Of a DNA stretch of 7,886 nt, positions 6,968 to 7,886 are shown piece after piece. Origin of the DNA: Chloroflexota bacterium (lineage in GTDB: Bacteria > Chloroflexota > Anaerolineae > Aggregatilineales > Phototrophicaceae). The notes under the pieces were generated by a model, which was given only the letters and a program-made list of their open reading frames with translations, did not search any database and was not told the DNA's origin. A program made the translations under genes and the position numbers. The stretch lies in the NCBI GenBank assembly GCA_003242205.1, contig QGUR01000214.1, forward strand, positions 1-7,886. Reading direction: 5' to 3'. Within the stretch, counting starts at the first letter, position 1, and each line of letters starts with the position of its first letter.

Positions 6968-7054
6968 TCAGTCGTCAGGTCTTGGATAGCAGGTTTTGCG
7001 TGTGAACGTGACTTCCCGGTTGCAGGCCTTACAGCCGCTACAACAGTCGCTCAT
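6968..7054 (-). CDS. 28-residue cysteine-rich small protein or second leader peptide
   Basis: A short ORF not resembling any family I can name with confidence. It begins MSDCCSGCKAC and has five cysteines (C4, C5, C8, C11, C22), giving CxxCxxC spacing, and ends in PRPDD. Translation is well supported: AAGGGGG (7066-7060) lies 5 nt before the ATG, and the TGA falls 13 nt before the binding-protein ATG. It lies downstream of the attenuator terminator, so it is made only from read-through transcripts. It may be a second cysteine-sensing leader, in which finishing or stalling ribosomes affect the adjacent Shine-Dalgarno. It may instead be a real small thiol or metal-binding protein. A basic middle part (REVTFTRK) separates the N-terminal cysteines from C22. 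Existence of the ORF is well supported; function is open. Confidence 0.65.
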   Translation of the reverse strand: MSDCCSGCKACNREVTFTRKTCYPRPDD

Positions 7055-7116
7055 GATCGCCCCCTTGTTGGTGTCGGTATCGCAGCGCTTTTAGCCACAG
7101 GCTCCTATCGCCGAAC

Positions 7117-7152
7117 AAAAAAGCCCTGACGCTCGCGAGGAGGTCAGGGCTT
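7117..7152 (-). terminator. intrinsic terminator of the cysteine attenuator
   Basis: On the minus strand AAGCCCTGAC (7152-7143) and GTCAGGGCTT (7130-7121) form a perfect 10-bp stem around a 12-nt loop, followed by a run of six T (7122-7117). This is a strong rho-independent terminator for leftward transcription. It lies 32 nt after the stop of the Cys-rich leader ORF and before any structural gene, which is where an attenuator would be. Confidence 0.85.
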
Positions 7153-7216
7153 GTCGCATACCGGATATGTGGCCTAAAGCAACGTCAACCTGGTACGAGG
7201 CAACTGTCCTCCGCGC
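7135..7216 (-). promoter_or_regulatory. candidate antiterminator pairing of the attenuator
   Basis: GCGCGGAGGACAG (7216-7204, within codons 30-34 of the leader ORF) can pair with CTGACCTCCTCGC (7147-7135): 11 of 13 positions, including an uninterrupted GGAGG/CCTCC core. This would take up half of the terminator's 5' arm and much of its loop, so the two structures exclude each other. A ribosome stalled at Cys codons 19-25 (7250-7230) would leave 7216-7204 free, while one reaching the stop at 7185 would cover or pass it. The pairing was worked out by hand; energies were not computed. Confidence 0.6.
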
Positions 7217-7304
7217 GCGTGGCGAGCAGGCACACAAAACAGCAACAACAAACCATGTTTGCTGCAGATGCGTGACAATTCTCGATCGCGGCTACGAAAG
7301 ACAT
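7185..7304 (-). CDS. cysteine-rich leader peptide (attenuator ORF, 39 codons)
   Basis: A 39-residue ORF starting MSFVAAIENC and containing MVCCCCFVCLL at residues 17-27. Seven of 39 codons are Cys (10, 19-22, 25, 35). GGAG (7313-7310) lies 5 nt before the ATG. The ATG is about 27 nt from the predicted transcription start, and the stop is 32 nt before a strong intrinsic terminator. Runs of codons for one amino acid just before a terminator are the mark of ribosome-mediated attenuation, as in the trp, his and leu operons. Here the sensed amino acid would be cysteine. Polycysteine upstream ORFs that act as cysteine-responsive attenuators are known in mycobacteria. ATG at codon 17 is an alternative start but lacks a good Shine-Dalgarno. 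The ORF lies just ahead of a transporter and oxidoreductase operon of sulfonate type, which fits. Confidence 0.78.
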   Translation of the reverse strand: MSFVAAIENCHASAANMVCCCCFVCLLATRAEDSCLVPG

Positions 7305-7337
7305 GATGTCTCCATGTAGAAGCCAGGGACGCCCCAA

Positions 7338-7366
7338 AAGCTAACACATCCAGGTTTTCCTGTCAA
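7338..7366 (-). promoter_or_regulatory. sigma70-type promoter of the operon
   Basis: On the minus strand a perfect -35 TTGACA (7366-7361) is followed by a 17-nt spacer and a -10-like TAGCTT (7343-7338). Transcription would start near 7330-7332, giving a short 5' UTR before the Cys-rich leader ORF. The dyad CAGGAAAACCTG (7362-7351) overlaps the -35 edge and spacer and could be an operator, though its arms are only 4 bp. A degenerate CRISPR repeat begins just upstream of the -35. Confidence 0.65.
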
Positions 7367-7369
7367 CGA

Positions 7370-7406
7370 ACTCGCACCGGCCTAATCTCCGCGAATAGGG
7401 ATGTAC
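7370..7406 (+). repeat. degenerate CRISPR repeat copy next to the operon promoter
   Basis: ACCGGCCTAATCTCCG (7376-7391) matches positions 7-22 of the 37-nt repeat exactly. The right part (GAATAGGGAT) is altered, apparently with a small insertion relative to GAGGGGAT, and the terminal GAAAC is lost. Sixteen identical bases next to an array with this same core are unlikely to be chance. Probably a decayed repeat. Confidence 0.7.
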
Positions 7407-7477
7407 GGACGCAACGCATTGCGCCCGTGCAACGGCATCCGTCTGCAGCGGCGGCGTGATTTCGACGTGGTGAAACG

Positions 7478-7506
7478 GTACGGGCGACCCGCCGGGTCGC
7501 CCGTAC
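7478..7506. repeat. perfect 29-bp palindrome between degenerate CRISPR repeats
   Basis: Arms GTACGGGCGACCCG (7478-7491) and CGGGTCGCCCGTAC (7493-7506) are exact inverted copies around a single C, so the hairpin would be very stable. Neither side has a T tract, so a terminator is unlikely. It may be a REP-like dispersed palindrome. Similar GGGCGACCC/GGGTCGCCC palindromes recur between genes of some bacteria, but copy number in this genome cannot be seen here. Confidence 0.8.
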
Positions 7507-7516
7507 AATGATGGCC

Positions 7517-7553
7517 GCCTGCGCTGGCCTGATTTCCGTGTGGGGCTTGAAAC
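7517..7553 (+). repeat. degenerate CRISPR repeat copy ending in TTGAAAC
   Basis: From 7524 to 7553 this stretch matches the last 30 nt of the intact repeat at 25 of 30 positions. It keeps GGCCT, TCCGTG, GGGG and the 3' end TTGAAAC. The first seven bases are mostly diverged. Same orientation as the intact repeats. It is read as a decayed unit of an older array or a relic of the array's left end. Confidence 0.7.
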
Positions 7554-7763
7554 GCGAACGGGTGGTGCGAATTACGCGGCGTTTCACTTCGACTGTCTCA
7601 ACTCGCCGGGCTTTTCTTGCAGCGGACGAGTTTCGACACGGTGGGTTGCGTGCTGCGGCTGAATGAGCTAACTTTGTAGAAGTTGCGCGCCTACAAGGGC
7701 GATGACGCGGTTTTTCGCACTCTCAGGTCATTTTTGACCTGTTGCGCGCGTCAAAATGTCGCT
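7554..7763 (+). promoter_or_regulatory. presumed CRISPR leader region
   Basis: No convincing gene is seen in this stretch. It directly precedes the first intact repeat on the side expected for a leader, given the ATTGAAAC 3' end of the repeat. It contains a palindrome CAGGTCA-TTTT-TGACCTG (7724-7741) 22 nt before the repeat, a short inverted repeat CTTTGTAG/CTACAAGG (7672-7679, 7691-7698), and a direct repeat GTTGCGCGC (7682-7690, 7741-7749). I see no clear promoter. The leader role is inferred from position only. Confidence 0.45.
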
Positions 7764-7886
7764 GTTGCAACCGGCCTAATCTCCGTGAGGGGATTGAAAC
7801 TCTGAATTGGGTGAACGGTCGCATAGTAGGCCGTGGCGTTGCAACCGGCCTAATCTCCGTGAGGGGATTGAAACTAAATCTTGACC
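7764..7886 (+). CRISPR. CRISPR array, first two repeats; continues beyond the window
   Basis: Two identical 37-nt repeats (7764-7800 and 7838-7874) flank a 37-nt spacer (7801-7837), and 12 nt of a second spacer reach the right edge. Each repeat starts GTTGCAACCGGCCTAATC and ends GGGGATTGAAAC. The internal AATCTCC/GGGGATT arms can form a 7-bp stem (one G-U pair) with a GUGA tetraloop. The ATTGAAAC 3' end is typical of the crRNA 5' handle in many type I and type III systems and indicates transcription left to right. No cas gene is in the window, so the subtype is not determined. Confidence 0.93.

Noticed and set aside
6899..7129. Plus-strand ORF of 76 codons over the regulatory region
   Set aside because: It runs antisense through the Cys-rich small ORF and the binding-protein start, and its protein shows no domain.
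7117..7330. A T-box or metabolite riboswitch (for example SAM) in the operon leader
   Set aside because: I could not find conserved T-box or SAM riboswitch sequence blocks. The translated Cys-rich ORF before the terminator explains the region better.
7449..7476. Possible third degenerate CRISPR repeat (GGCGTGATTTCGACGTGG then TGAAAC)
   Set aside because: It shares TGATTTC and TGAAAC with the relic at 7517-7553 and lies at roughly array spacing, but it needs gaps to align and identity is too low to claim.
7363..7587. Minus-strand ORF of 74 codons
   Set aside because: It spans two degenerate CRISPR repeats and the 29-bp palindrome, and its Arg/Thr-rich translation has no recognisable motif.

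Overview
This is a GC-rich bacterial segment. All convincing protein genes lie on the minus strand, in one operon-like run read from right (about 7330) to left (past position 1). A CRISPR array enters at the right edge. No marker gene fixes the taxon. A free-living bacterium with an organosulfur-scavenging operon and a CRISPR repeat ending in GATTGAAAC is the safest description. A Chloroflexota-like organism is my impression only.

Right part (7370-7886): two intact 37-nt CRISPR repeats (7764-7800 and 7838-7874) flank one 37-nt spacer, and the array runs off the window. To its left are a leader-like stretch, at least two degenerate repeat copies (about 7370-7406 and 7517-7553) and a perfect 29-bp palindrome (7478-7506). 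No cas gene is present.

Regulatory part (6955-7366): a sigma70-type promoter (-35 at 7361-7366, -10 at 7338-7343) is followed by a 39-codon leader ORF (7304 to 7185) with four consecutive Cys codons and seven in total. After it come a candidate antiterminator pairing and a strong intrinsic terminator with a six-T tract (7152 to 7117). This is the layout of a trp-type transcription attenuator, but one that would sense cysteine or Cys-tRNA. A second Cys-rich ORF of 28 codons (7054 to 6968), with a strong Shine-Dalgarno, lies between the terminator and the first transporter gene.

Structural genes, in order of transcription: an exported SsuA/TauA/NMT1-type binding protein with no cysteine and no methionine except the initiator; an intercistronic hairpin; a DapA/NAL-family lyase or aldolase; a GlcD-like FAD-linked oxidase; a VOC (glyoxalase-fold) protein; a luciferase-like flavin or F420 monooxygenase; a fumarate-reductase/KstD-type FAD flavoprotein; and an SsuC/TauC-type ABC permease cut by the left edge. 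Four consecutive junctions, from the DapA-like gene to the flavoprotein, are 4-bp ATGA/GTGA overlaps. The permease start directly abuts the flavoprotein stop.

Taken together (inference): cysteine shortage would stall ribosomes in the Cys-rich leader, prevent termination and switch on import and breakdown of an organosulfur compound. The monooxygenase would be the likely C-S cleaving step. The 2-hydroxyacid oxidase, aldolase and dehydrogenase would handle the carbon skeleton. The sulfur-free binding protein fits a protein made in quantity during sulfur starvation. The substrate cannot be read from the sequence.
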